64,000 bases of DNA from Ilyomonas sp963847085. Lineage in GTDB: Bacteria; Bacteroidota; Bacteroidia; Chitinophagales; Chitinophagaceae. Position 1 is the stretch's first letter. Each line of letters starts with the position of its first letter. The stretch lies in contig CAWJYO010000011.1 of the NCBI GenBank assembly GCA_963847085.1, forward strand, positions 744,001 through 808,000, written 5' to 3'. Under the pieces are notes generated by a model, which searched no databases, was not told where the DNA came from, and saw nothing but the letters and a program-made list of their open reading frames with translations. Of this stretch, positions 47,607-57,023 are shown piece by piece. A program made the position numbers and the translations under genes.

Positions 47607-48930
47607 TAATTAGGCCCACATTATTTGCTGCAAATAATTTAAACGCGCTATAACAAATCCCGACGATCAAAAAATATATCAATGCCAATTCAAAATTATA
47701 GATCACCATTGCAATAAATGAAACGACAGCAATGATCAATGCCACTATCGGAAACAGAGGATACAGCGGCACTTTAAAAGGTCGTTTTAAATCGGGTTCC
47801 TTTTTTCTCAGTCTTAACAAAGCAATCATCGAAATGATATATAATGTCAATGCACCAAATACTGAAATGGTGATGATCTCAGCAGTTCTACCTGTAAGCA
47901 AAGCTATAATACCGATGAGCATATTTACCAGCAATGCATTCGAAGGTGTTTGAAAACGGGGATGTATATTTTTTAAAAATGCAGGAGCAAATTTTACTCT
48001 GCCAAATTCAAATGTTGCTCTTCCGGCTACAAGAATAATTCCGTGAAAGGAAGCGACTAATCCAAACAACCCGATCGTGATGAGCAAATGATACATCACA
48101 TGGTTATTGCCGATAACATGGCTTAGGGCTAAAGGCAGCGGCGAATCAGAAGTATTGCCATCACTTTTATAAACAATCGCTTCCCAACCCGCAACGCCTA
48201 CCGAACTGATAAAAGTAAGTATGCACAGAATTACAAGCGTAAGAATCGCCGAACCAAAACCCAGCAACATGGTCTTTTGCGGATTGATTGCTTCTTCTGC
48301 AACATTTGCTACTCCTTCAATAGCTAAGAAGAACCAGATAGCAAAAGGAATCGCCGCAAACACGCCACTCCAGCCGTTCGGAAATGCATTATGTTCCACA
48401 TTTTTTACATCAAAATGCGGCAATGTGATTCCTGAGAATAACAACAACTCACCCACTGCAAAAATGGTGATCAGCAATTCAAAAACTGCTGCGGCTTTAA
48501 CGCCATAAATATTCAGTGCGGTAAAAATTATATAGCTAAAGATCGCGATGGACAAAATAGGTAATTGAGGGAAAAATAAATTAAAATACGCGCCGATCGC
48601 AAATGCAATTGCCGGAGGCGCAAAAATGAATTCTATGTTCTGCGCCATGCCTGCGATGAATCCCCAATCTTTTCCGAGTGCACGTGTTGCATAATCGAAG
48701 CCGCCGCCTGCTTTCGGTATTGCACATGCAAGTTCTGTGTAGCTGAATGTGAAAGTGACGTACAATATAATGATGAAGAATGTTGCGATCGCAAGACCTA
48801 ATGTTCCTCCTTCTTGCAATCCTAAATTCCAGCCGAAATACATTCCCGAGATCACATAACCTACGCCAAGTCCCCACAGCATCACAGGAGTGAGCGTTCG
48901 TTTTAATTCATTTGCAGAATTTGATGACAA
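47548..48930 (-). CDS. eat: APC-family amino acid/ethanolamine permease, IS-modified C-terminus
   Basis: 460 aa, twelve membrane helices. The N-terminal half (LKRTLTPVMLWGLGVGYVISGMYFGWN, IEFIFAPPAIAFAIGAYFN, FLAIEGVANVAEEAINPQ) resembles Eat ethanolamine permeases closely in motif order. Codons after about residue 441 (NSSCELLHKLIKSKS...) come from the end of the IS982 copy, so the native tail has been replaced. Joining the flanks without the IS, the frame would run on into the start of the ligase gene, suggesting the two once overlapped. First gene of the operon; an IS5 copy sits 70 bases upstream of its start. Confidence 0.85.
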   Translation of the reverse strand: MSSNSANELKRTLTPVMLWGLGVGYVISGMYFGWNLGLQEGGTLGLAIATFFIIILYVTFTFSYTELACAIPKAGGGFDYATRALGKDWGFIAGMAQNIEFIFAPPAIAFAIGAYFNLFFPQLPILSIAIFSYIIFTALNIYGVKAAAVFELLITIFAVGELLLFSGITLPHFDVKNVEHNAFPNGWSGVFAAIPFAIWFFLAIEGVANVAEEAINPQKTMLLGFGSAILTLVILCILTFISSVGVAGWEAIVYKSDGNTSDSPLPLALSHVIGNNHVMYHLLITIGLFGLVASFHGIILVAGRATFEFGRVKFAPAFLKNIHPRFQTPSNALLVNMLIGIIALLTGRTAEIITISVFGALTLYIISMIALLRLRKKEPDLKRPFKVPLYPLFPIVALIIAVVSFIAMVIYNFELALIYFLIVGICYSAFKLFAANNVGLINSSCELLHKLIKSKSDNKQ

Positions 48931-49000
48931 GGGAAAATATTTTTTGGTTAAAGATCATATTCTGAATTTAATTTTTGCCTTCAATAATTTTTATCTCTTA

Positions 49001-49885
49001 GAAGCCGTTTAAGATTTTAAAATCACAAGTCGTATAGAGGCAAGATAAAGCATTGCCTGACTGGATTGGGTAAGGCGTTCATAATCTTTAGAATTGCGCC
49101 TGTTGGTATCGAGCCAGGCAAAAGTTCTTTCTACGATCCAACGTTTAGGTAATATCCTAAACCGGTTCGTTTCACTACGTTTGACGATTTGCATATCAAT
49201 TGAAAACATGTCTTTGATTCGCCCAATCACTTTGCCGCTATATCCTCCGTCTGCAAAGATTGTTTTGATGCAATGCCAGCTGCGGGTCAGCCATTTGATT
49301 ACCTCATCAGTTCCGTTTCGGTCTTGTGTAGCCGCATTCTGAATGACAACAGCCAGGATCAGTCCGAGCGTATCCACAACGATATGACGCTTCCTTCCCT
49401 TTACTTTTTTGCCGGCATCAAAACCCCGGCTTTCACCTCCTACAAGCGTTGTCTTAACAGACTCTGCATCTATGATAGCTGCAGAGGGTTCCGTTTTCCT
49501 GCCTTCTTGTTTGCGTATCTTTTCTACCAGTCTTTGCTGTATCTGTTCCAGGGTTCCATCCCGTTTCCAGCGGCTGAAGTAAAAATAAACCGTCTGCCAT
49601 TTGGGATAATCCTGCGGTAGCATCCGCCACTGGCAGCCTTTTTTTACGAGGTAAAAGACAGCATTGAAAAGAACTCTGTAACTGTACTTGCGCTTTCTTT
49701 TGTCTTTGACATAACCTTCAATAACTTGCCATTGGCTGTCACTCAGATCGGTTGGATATTTTGTTGTCATGTTCTTGCATTTGTAGTTGTTTACAAGAAA
49801 CACAACTTTGCCTGACCTTTTGCTGCGACAGCCTTCTTTAACTTCTCCCTATACAAAATCCGTCTCTCAAATCTTAAACAGCTTC
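49001..49885 (-). mobile_element. IS5-family insertion sequence
   Basis: 885 bases bounded by 17-base inverted ends GAAGCCGTTTAAGATTT (49001-49017) and AAATCTTAAACAGCTTC (49869-49885), one mismatch. A TTA target duplication lies on both sides (48998-49000, 49886-49888), as expected for IS5. It lies within the upstream region of the permease gene and may supply or block its promoter. Confidence 0.88.
49009..49770 (-). CDS. IS5-family transposase
   Basis: About 253 aa from MTTKYPTDLSDSQWQ; complete in one frame. DUF4096-like N-terminus (LFNAVFYLVKKGCQWRMLP), AAIIDAESVKTT (first Asp), KTIFADGGYSG (second Asp), and RWIVERTFAWLDTNRR (Glu). Likely active. Confidence 0.93.
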   Translation of the reverse strand: MTTKYPTDLSDSQWQVIEGYVKDKRKRKYSYRVLFNAVFYLVKKGCQWRMLPQDYPKWQTVYFYFSRWKRDGTLEQIQQRLVEKIRKQEGRKTEPSAAIIDAESVKTTLVGGESRGFDAGKKVKGRKRHIVVDTLGLILAVVIQNAATQDRNGTDEVIKWLTRSWHCIKTIFADGGYSGKVIGRIKDMFSIDMQIVKRSETNRFRILPKRWIVERTFAWLDTNRRNSKDYERLTQSSQAMLYLASIRLVILKS

Positions 49886-50012
49886 TTAGACGCTGCTGAG
49901 GAGCACTTCTGGTAAACAATACCCCACAATTGTTGCATTTAAATCTTTGCTTACTTCCACGCTTGCCCCACCTGATCACTGACAAAGAACCGCAAGCCCG
50001 GCACCGCTTTTT
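49886..50012 (-). pseudogene. Transposase zinc-ribbon fragment cut by IS5
   Basis: Minus-strand frame reading CRACGSLSVIRWGKRG and FKCNNCGVLFTRSAPQQR: two CxxC pairs of a zinc-ribbon, as at the start of several transposase families. It ends where the IS5 begins and no downstream part was found, so it is a remnant of an older element. Confidence 0.55.
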
Positions 50013-50122
50013 TACTACTGTTCATAAAACAAAAAAGATTTACTGAAACCATTTTCAGTAAACTTCCTTCAAACCCTTAACAATATTGCCTCCCAAAAGA
50101 TTTTACCAACCATTCTTGAGTA

Positions 50123-50284
50123 TTATACCATGTTTGGAGGACAGAACATATTAAGTGGACCTTCGCCCCTCAGATATTTATAACGTCCTGTTCCGCTGGT
50201 AATCTTCCAATTTCCGGTCATATTGACTACTGAGAAATGCATGTTCAGGTTAAAAGTCCCTTCCGGTGCAGTAGTAGTATATTA
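50123..50284 (-). pseudogene. C-terminal remnant of an unknown gene
   Basis: An open frame of about 52 codons without a start, reading TAPEGTFNLNMHFSVVN and WKITSGTGRYKYLRGEG and ending FCPPNMV. The regular protein-like pattern suggests the tail of a beta-rich secreted protein, the rest of which was lost, probably when mobile elements rearranged this area. Family not recognised. Confidence 0.35.
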
Positions 50285-50289
50285 AAAGC

Positions 50290-51837
50290 TTATTTCGCAT
50301 CCCACCACATCCTGCTGGTTAGCTGATCGCCTCCGTTTAGATTGGCAACAGCAGCATTATAATTAGTCGCATTGGTAATTTTTTGACTGGGTGGATATTC
50401 CAGTCTCCGTGGCATAGTGCCGCCGGTTACATTGCCGGGATAGTTGGTTGGCGTCAATACAGGATAGCCTGTTCTTCGCCAGTTGTTCCACGCTTCATAT
50501 TCATTCATAATTGTGCATGCCCAAAATTGCGTGTTTATTTGGTTGAGTCCATCAGCGTCATTGTAAGGATGTGCAGCAAGATATGCCTGCGCATCATTAT
50601 CACTTATAGCGGCGGCATCACCATAAACAGCTAATTGTGTAATAGCTGCCCGTACCCCATTGTTATAATGCATTTCGGCATTACCAATACCCCATCTTTT
50701 TGCCGCATCAGCCAGCAGAAACTCCGACTCGGCATAAGTTAATACCAGATCGGGTGCTTCATTGTTTAGTATAATATCACTTAACCTTGAATACCCCTGC
50801 ATACCAGCGGAGGGGAAGTCAGGTTTCTTGGTAATGTCAAGATCAGGCCTGTTACCCCCTACAATATAGCCGGGGGGCAAACCGATCTGGCTACCCGGAT
50901 CGCGGTCACCTGTTGCAAATATCCATGATACTACCGGCAGCCTGGGATCGGCATTATCCTTCAAAAAATGGATGTATGTGCTGCATAACTTTAGGTCTGC
51001 ACTATCCTGCCCATAAATACTCCACGCGTCACGGTTTTGCGTTACATTATTGCCAGCCTGATGTTGAACAATTGCATTGTCATCATTGCTTTGCATAGTT
51101 TGCCCTTCCACTTTTTTTACGTAATCCTGTGCTGTAGTCGGATCAACTTTAGTTAAACGCATAGCCATACGTAACAATAGGGTGTTACCAAATCTCTTCC
51201 ATTCACTTATCTGGTCATTCGCTGCCGCATAGAACACATCCCCAGTTGGTTTGTCTGCATTTTCATCAAGACTGTCTGTTGCTTCAGAAATCTCTTTGAA
51301 CAGATCAGTATAAATATCCTGTTGCTTATCATATACGGGTGTATAGATGCGCTGATAATAACCAAGCCCCGCCTGTGAATAAGGAACATCGCCATACAGA
51401 TCTGTGATTCTTTCAAACACAAGCGATTTCATTATACGCGCCATTTGATGAAGGTTTTGGTACTGCGGTTTATTCAATGTAAGCTGGTAAAGCTCCACTA
51501 CAGGCTGCACCTGGTAGATGTAAGAATGATCGAAATAAACACCAAAGCCACCCACATTGTTCAAGTATTTATCGCCCGAATAAAATGAGGTATTGGTAGA
51601 AGCCGTATGCTGAATAAAGCCTCCCAGTTCTCCCCATTTAACGTACCAGTTCTCTGCACCAAAATCTGTACTGCCGGTGTACATCAATTGAACTGTGGTT
51701 AATAAAAGATTCGGGTCATATTCATCAGCGGTAATAGCAGTGGGGTTTTTGTTTGCATTATTAAGTTCTTTGCTGCAGGATACAACAGCCACCATCAAAA
51801 TAACGGATGCGATTATATAAAAAGATTGGCATTTCAT
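50290..51837 (-). CDS. SusD/RagB-family outer-membrane lipoprotein (SusD-like)
   Basis: 515 aa. Lipobox in LMVAVVSCSKE, then NKNPTAITADEYDPNLLLTT, ARIMKSLVFERITDLYGDVPYSQAG, LLLRMAMRLTKVDP, LTYAESEFLLADAAKRWG and EAWNNWRRTGYP, typical of the SusD/RagB nutrient-binding subfamily that often pairs with peptide- or glycan-importing SusC proteins. Directly downstream of its SusC partner. Confidence 0.93.
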   Translation of the reverse strand: MKCQSFYIIASVILMVAVVSCSKELNNANKNPTAITADEYDPNLLLTTVQLMYTGSTDFGAENWYVKWGELGGFIQHTASTNTSFYSGDKYLNNVGGFGVYFDHSYIYQVQPVVELYQLTLNKPQYQNLHQMARIMKSLVFERITDLYGDVPYSQAGLGYYQRIYTPVYDKQQDIYTDLFKEISEATDSLDENADKPTGDVFYAAANDQISEWKRFGNTLLLRMAMRLTKVDPTTAQDYVKKVEGQTMQSNDDNAIVQHQAGNNVTQNRDAWSIYGQDSADLKLCSTYIHFLKDNADPRLPVVSWIFATGDRDPGSQIGLPPGYIVGGNRPDLDITKKPDFPSAGMQGYSRLSDIILNNEAPDLVLTYAESEFLLADAAKRWGIGNAEMHYNNGVRAAITQLAVYGDAAAISDNDAQAYLAAHPYNDADGLNQINTQFWACTIMNEYEAWNNWRRTGYPVLTPTNYPGNVTGGTMPRRLEYPPSQKITNATNYNAAVANLNGGDQLTSRMWWDAK

Positions 51838-51863
51838 ACAAATAGACTTTTCTTGTTTACTGT

Positions 51864-54800
51864 TTAGAATTTAATATTAAGATTAAATCCCATGGTACGG
51901 GAGTAAGGAACCTGTGCCGATTCGAGTCCCAGAGAGTAAATGGAACTCGAATAGCTGGATTCGGGGTCTATATTCGGTATATGCTTCATAATGGTGAATA
52001 CATTTCTTGTCACAAAACTTAACCTTGCTCCCTGTACTTTATTATGAAACCATTTAGCAGGAAAATCATAACCAAAAATGATTTGCCTGAATTTGATGAA
52101 GCTTGCATCATATACGAACATACCCTGGTTGGCATTAGCCCAGTTGCTATAATATTGTGAAGGGGCATCTCCTTCGGTGCCGTACGTTTTATCGCGGCCA
52201 GGTACTGTTTCTTTTGCAAGCCCCTGCACGTATGCTACAAAGTTTGTATTGGAAAAGACTTTGCCGCCAAATTTCCCATCAATCAAGAATGATAAAATAA
52301 AATGCCCATACTTGAAACTATTGTTCAAGCCCGCAGTCCACGGGCTTATTGCTGCCCCAAAATCTTTAGGTACTGCACTTGCAGGGTCTGGTGCACCATG
52401 AGCAGGGTTAATAACAGTCTTTCCATTATCATCTGTCGCCGGTGTCAAAGCAATGATTTGTAGAGGTGTTTTGCCAACTATCTGTTGTATATGTGCAATA
52501 GAACCCCAATCGGGTGTAGCAGAACCGAGCGTTATGTAAGACAAATCACCCAGCGATAATACTTTACCGGCTGTATAGCTACCATTAAAATCAACATTCC
52601 AAGTAAATTTCTTGGCGATTAGAGGCGTTCCACCCAATGCAAGTTCAATACCATCATAACGGAGATTACCTACATTAAGTAATGCAGTATTATAGCCTGA
52701 TGTATAATCTATGCTAACAGGCACAATATCATTGATAACTTTTTTCTGGTACAGCGCCAGGTCAAGCCGTATCCTGTTTTTGAAGAAGTTCATTTCACTA
52801 CCAATCTCCACTTCTTTTCTGGAAGAAGGCTTTAACGCACTGTTGGGAACCTGCGTACTGCCCGGCTGTCCCAACAGGAAATGTACCATTCGGAACCTCC
52901 AGCGTTCCCTGTACACCATAAGTTTGCAGAGTTTGATACGGCCCATCAGCTTCACCACCAACATCAGCATAACTCAACCTTAATTTTCCAAGATCCATGT
53001 TCGGAATATGCAACAATTCAGAAAAAACAAACGAACTGCTTACCGATGGATAGAGATAATTCTTTTTACCAGGTGATAAAGTGGAATACCAGTCATTACG
53101 GCCAGTAATAGTAAGGTATAAAAACTTTTTATACTCAAGGTCTGCACTGCCATATATAGATTGATATTCCGAATGGAATAGACCGTATCCTAATACTTTA
53201 TTTTCAAGATTACCTATATTGTATAAGAAAGGAATAGCAAAGTCTTGACCCGAGGCCGTAACATATTCCTGAGAGGATTTCCTGTAGTTAGCTCCTGCCA
53301 GTACATTAAGCGAAAAATCCTTAGCGAACGCAAAGTTTTTACCGGCAGTTACATCAATATTTATTTCTGTCTGCTTTACATTTTGTTCAGACATGTCTCC
53401 GTTAATTCCCTGGTCATCAAGATAACCAGTGCCAATTGGCTCTATGTTAGTATTACGGTCATTCACATAATCATCAGCCACCTGTGCCCCTATAAAAAAG
53501 CCATTATCAAAAGTGTATTTTAAATTAGCTGAGCTGATGAGCCGGTTACGGTGAATAGCACCCTTAAATTTATAAGCGGCAAAATAAGGATTGGTAGTAT
53601 ATACATCACCAAAAGGATTTAGCTCGTGCCCATTGGCAGTTGTGCCATTGCCATTTGCACCAGCCAGGGTCACTATGTTTATATTAGGTGGAACAAACAT
53701 AGGTCCCCAGTTGAGATTACCTACCGCGTCCGCGACATTAGGCGCATTCTTGGTGTATTCTGTAATATACTGAGCAGAAATATCCAGTGATAAACGCTTT
53801 GCAAAATTCAGCTGTGTTGACTGTGCGAAAGTTTGCCGGTAGAGCCCTGCATCGGGTACATAACTATTATCATTAAGATCGCTGAATGATATACGTGTAG
53901 CGCCAACATCTCCAAAACTTTTGCTGAACGATATTGTATTGGTTGCCGCCTGCCCCTGCTTGTAAAAGCGGTTTAAATTGCCCTTTGCCACCGCTGCATA
54001 AGGTCTTGAAACCCCATCAAACTGAATAAGAGGCGAACCATCAAGCGGCGCGCCCCAGCTTGATTCCATTGACCCTAACGCATCAGAAGCACTAATGGGT
54101 TTAGCCCCATTATACCCTTGTCCGTATACTTTTTGAAAATCTGTTTCATCAATTACATTTTCTAAAACGTAATTGGAATTGATTTCAATACCGATCCCCC
54201 GGCCGCTTTTACCTTTTTTTGTAGTAATCAGTACCACGCCATTTGCACCGCGATACCCATAGAGAGCGGTAGCAGCAGCACCTTTTAATACTGATATAGT
54301 TTCAATATCATCAGGGTTAATATCACCAATACCATCACCCCCATCTTTGCCGCCATACCCCGTTTGTACATCTGTTGTTGCATAATTATTATTCACTAAG
54401 GGAATACCATTCAATACATATAGCGGCTGATTATTGCCCGTCATGGAAGTGATACCACGTATCACCACATTGGAAGCACTGTTTGGACCGGCGCCTACAC
54501 CGCTTACATTTACACCGGCAATACGCCCTTCAAGACTATTTACAAAACTGTTATCGCGTGCTTCTGTAACACTTTCGCCTTTTACTTCACTTACTGAATA
54601 ACCCAAAGCACGCCTTTGCTTGGTAATGCCCAAAGCAGTTACTACCACATCATGCAGTGCGCCTGATGTTGCAGTCATTATAACATCAATTGTTGTTTGC
54701 GTACCTACTTTTACCTCCGCATTGCTGTAGCCAACATAAGAAAAAACAAGCACATCATTATCATCTGCATTGATGGAATAAGTGCCATCCTGACTTGTGG

Positions 54801-55008
54801 CAGCAGTTTTCTTTCCCTTTACAGTAATGCTGACCGACGCAAGCAGCTTACCGGTTGCGGAGTCTGTAACCCTGCCTGAAATTGTTTTTTCAGGCAATTC
54901 TCTTATACTGCCAACGGCATGTAAAACACTCATGAGAATAAATAGTGTAGTAAGTAAAATTGAAAAAATGCCTTTAGGCATAACAATCATTTTTGTATAA
55001 CTATTCAT
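51864..55008 (-). CDS. SusC/RagA TonB-linked outer-membrane receptor (one frameshift)
   Basis: Second SusC of the window. Signal/TM region (FSILLTTLFILMSVLHAVGS), carboxypeptidase-like domain (TISGRVTDSATGKLLASVSI), plug with VISVLKGAAATALYGYRGANG, and barrel ending GFNLNIKF. The frame closes after VGTAG near 52862; the next frame continues STQVPNSALKPSSRKEVEIG. Removing the base at 52860 restores 1047 residues, a normal length. Substrate unknown; no enzyme genes lie beside this pair. Confidence 0.9.
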
Positions 55009-55502
55009 AACTGGTCAGTTAAGGTTAATTATTAACGTAGCAGAATTATAATATGCGATATTATTAATTTTTAAGTGTCCGAATCTCTTTTTGTTTCAAC
55101 AAATGGTTTATAATTTGAAAAACAAGAGGACAGGGGGCAACTTGAGGCAACATTCTTCCGCTTCTTAGTAAAAAATTAAAGCTCATTATCTTTTTACTAA
55201 GAAGCGGATGAAATTCACTCTGCTGCTGAATAAAATGATTATTTGGATGAATTGAAATCCAAGGAAACAGACCTGCCCAATGAATTACAGGTTGCTTTTA
55301 ATTGTACCATGAAGGAATTGAAATATAATTATGGCAAACAGCGCATCCCATGACACCCGCTTTTAATTATACCATATAAAGCCTTTCCTGAGATGGGTCA
55401 GGATTCGATTTCAAAGCGGAAAGCTCAACAATACGGTCCTGTTGAGGATCTGGGACTGTTGTCTCTAAATCAAAGAAAATCAATGGTCTCTATAAAGTGA
55501 TA
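55009..55502. other. Gene-poor region with coding remnants
   Basis: No full gene. Two short coherent frames are visible on the plus strand: DELKSKETDLPNELQ (about 55240-55350) and KAFPEMGQDSISKRK to a stop near 55501. Both lack starts and look like fragments of lost genes. The long inverted repeat at 55157-55208 lies here. The promoter of the SusC gene (minus strand) should be within the first 150 bases, but no clean box was found. Confidence 0.4.
55157..55208. repeat. Perfect 18-base inverted repeat
   Basis: Arms TCCGCTTCTTAGTAAAAA (55157-55174) and its exact complement (55191-55208) around a 16-base loop. It is long enough for a cruciform or strong RNA hairpin; possible terminator, recombination site, or element end. 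Confidence 0.6.
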
Positions 55503-55639
55503 TCAACACCAGAGCGTAGCCCTGATAGTTGTGCTTGGTTCATAATAAGTAAGGCTAAAATAGGATTCAACGGTAAGAAGTGCTAAAGAAGGATATTCAA
55601 AGTATCTATAACCTCTTGTAGCTGTTGTATCGCGTTTTG

Positions 55640-55850
55640 GCTGTTTGTATGTGTTGGTAGAAAGGCAGTAGCGCCTGCGTCCGAAAGGAAGCGTTAGCCG
55701 TGCCGGTCGTAACGGCACTGTAGTAGAAGGCGGGTTCGAGTGCCTGCCAGGACACCCTTGCCCGAATGGGGGCTGTCGGAACTCTGCAAGCCGTGTGACA
55801 AACTGAAGAGAGCTAACGGAGTACCCGAAGGGCATGGCAGCTAAAAACAA
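55640..55850 (+). ncRNA. GC-rich, hairpin-dense segment, possible structured RNA
   Basis: About 200 bases far richer in GC than the surroundings. Hairpins seen: GTGCCG-GTCGTAA-CGGCAC (about 55697-55715), GGCGGG...CCTGCC around TTCGAGTG (about 55734-55753), CCC-GAA-GGG near 55825, and an outer AGCT...GCAGCT pair near the end. A minus-strand ORF (55503-55850) across it reads as low-complexity Arg/Pro-rich sequence and is probably a shadow. Not tmRNA, RNase P or SRP RNA as far as I can match. A remnant of a group II intron or of an IscB/TnpB-associated guide RNA is possible but unproven. Strand is a guess. Confidence 0.3.
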
Positions 55851-55948
55851 ACCATCAAAGAAACATTAGACTTCTTGTTTTTTGCTGGCACCGTTTGGCG
55901 CATCGGCGTGCTGACGGCAGCCGGAGAGAGACCTTATTACCTTGCAGC

Positions 55949-56095
55949 ATGAGTCTTGCTGATGTGAGAATTATTAATGCCTATATTTATTCTGAAACTG
56001 AAAACGAAGCCAAGCAGAAAGCAAGTGCTATGAGGAACGAGTGGCTTTTGCTACGGGAAGCCTATAATACATGTGAAAAAATATTCGCACCTTAA
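55949..56095 (+). CDS. Small hypothetical protein (48 aa)
   Basis: MSLADVRIINAYIYSETENE to a stop after EKIFAP; helical and charged, no membrane segment. A longer reading from 55895 begins in the GC-rich segment and is unlikely. No family recognised; could be a remnant. Confidence 0.35.
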   Translation: MSLADVRIINAYIYSETENEAKQKASAMRNEWLLLREAYNTCEKIFAP

Positions 56096-56296
56096 AGAAT
56101 CGTCTGGCAAAAGTATCTTCATGTGAACAAAACACAATGGTATTTATAGCCATTTTGCAAAATGGAAAGGTTTACTGCTTCATAATATCTCTTATTATAA
56201 TTAATGATAAGATAATAATAAAAGTACAATCTGGTTAAGCTCTGCTTTGTAATATTAAATATAGAAGCTTGAAAACAAGTCAATAGATATAGAACC

Positions 56297-56524
56297 ATGT
56301 TTGAGGAACAAATCAAGAAATGGCAGGAAAGCTTTGACGCATTCTTAGACAGAACTCATCCTGACATAAAAGAATTGTTTAATGAGCACATCCTATATAC
56401 ACCGGATAAGAATAACCAGATACACCCACAAATTTTTCAGCTTAAGAAAGCATATGCCACGAAAGAACAAATTCAAAAAATGAATGAAGTCTTTGATGAT
56501 TACCTTAAGAACAATTCTATTTAA
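56297..56524 (+). CDS. Small hypothetical protein (75 aa)
   Basis: MFEEQIKKWQESFDAFLDRT and a C-terminal helix (KEQIQKMNEVFDDYLKNN). Soluble, acidic, helical; coherent codon pattern and a proper ATG. No family recognised. It stands alone in a gene-poor stretch. Confidence 0.5.
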   Translation: MFEEQIKKWQESFDAFLDRTHPDIKELFNEHILYTPDKNNQIHPQIFQLKKAYATKEQIQKMNEVFDDYLKNNSI

Positions 56525-57023
56525 ACCATATATGTTCTGTTCTTTGTGGGTTTACTCTTATCAGAAAGTTTCCGAAGATATTTTCTTATCAGAAGAGGAT
56601 AAATGTTACAGGAAGAGGATGGTAATGTTGCTCTATTTTTATGGGGCTTAAAAAATTAAAAACAATTTGTATGAACTAAAAGAAGAATGGAGCGCAAAAA
56701 AACTATAGAAAGAATTTCAAACGAAACAGATCTTGTTTTTGATGCCAAGAAAAAAATGCAGAAGATATAAGAGGCTATCTAAATTTAAAAGATTAATTAC
56801 TATCGGCAAATAAGTTTTGGATTGTAAATTAACGATTATGAATAAATCATTTGAATGGCTGATTAGATAACCCTTTCCTCAATTGCCTGATTAACTGTAT
56901 TGTAACTCAATGAATTATTACTATACTGAATGTTAATCTTTTAAATTTAGATTACCTCAACCTATAAGGTTTCTAAAACCTTATAGGTCTATGATAAAAA
57001 CCTAACGGTACAACAAACACAAC
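56525..57023. other. Gene-poor AT-rich region with a small palindrome
   Basis: No gene seen. A perfect hairpin CCTATAAGGTTT-CTA-AAACCTTATAGG lies at 56963-56989, just beyond the stop codon of the convergent serine hydrolase gene, where it could end transcription. Confidence 0.5.

Noticed and set aside
55734..55753. tRNA-like T-arm (GGTTCGAGTG)
   Set aside because: Stem pairing does not give a 5-base T stem with 7-base loop, and no acceptor or anticodon arm can be placed around it.
55503..55850. 115-residue minus-strand ORF across the GC-rich segment
   Set aside because: Arg/Pro/Thr-rich low-complexity translation typical of antisense to structured RNA; no domain recognised and no plausible start context.
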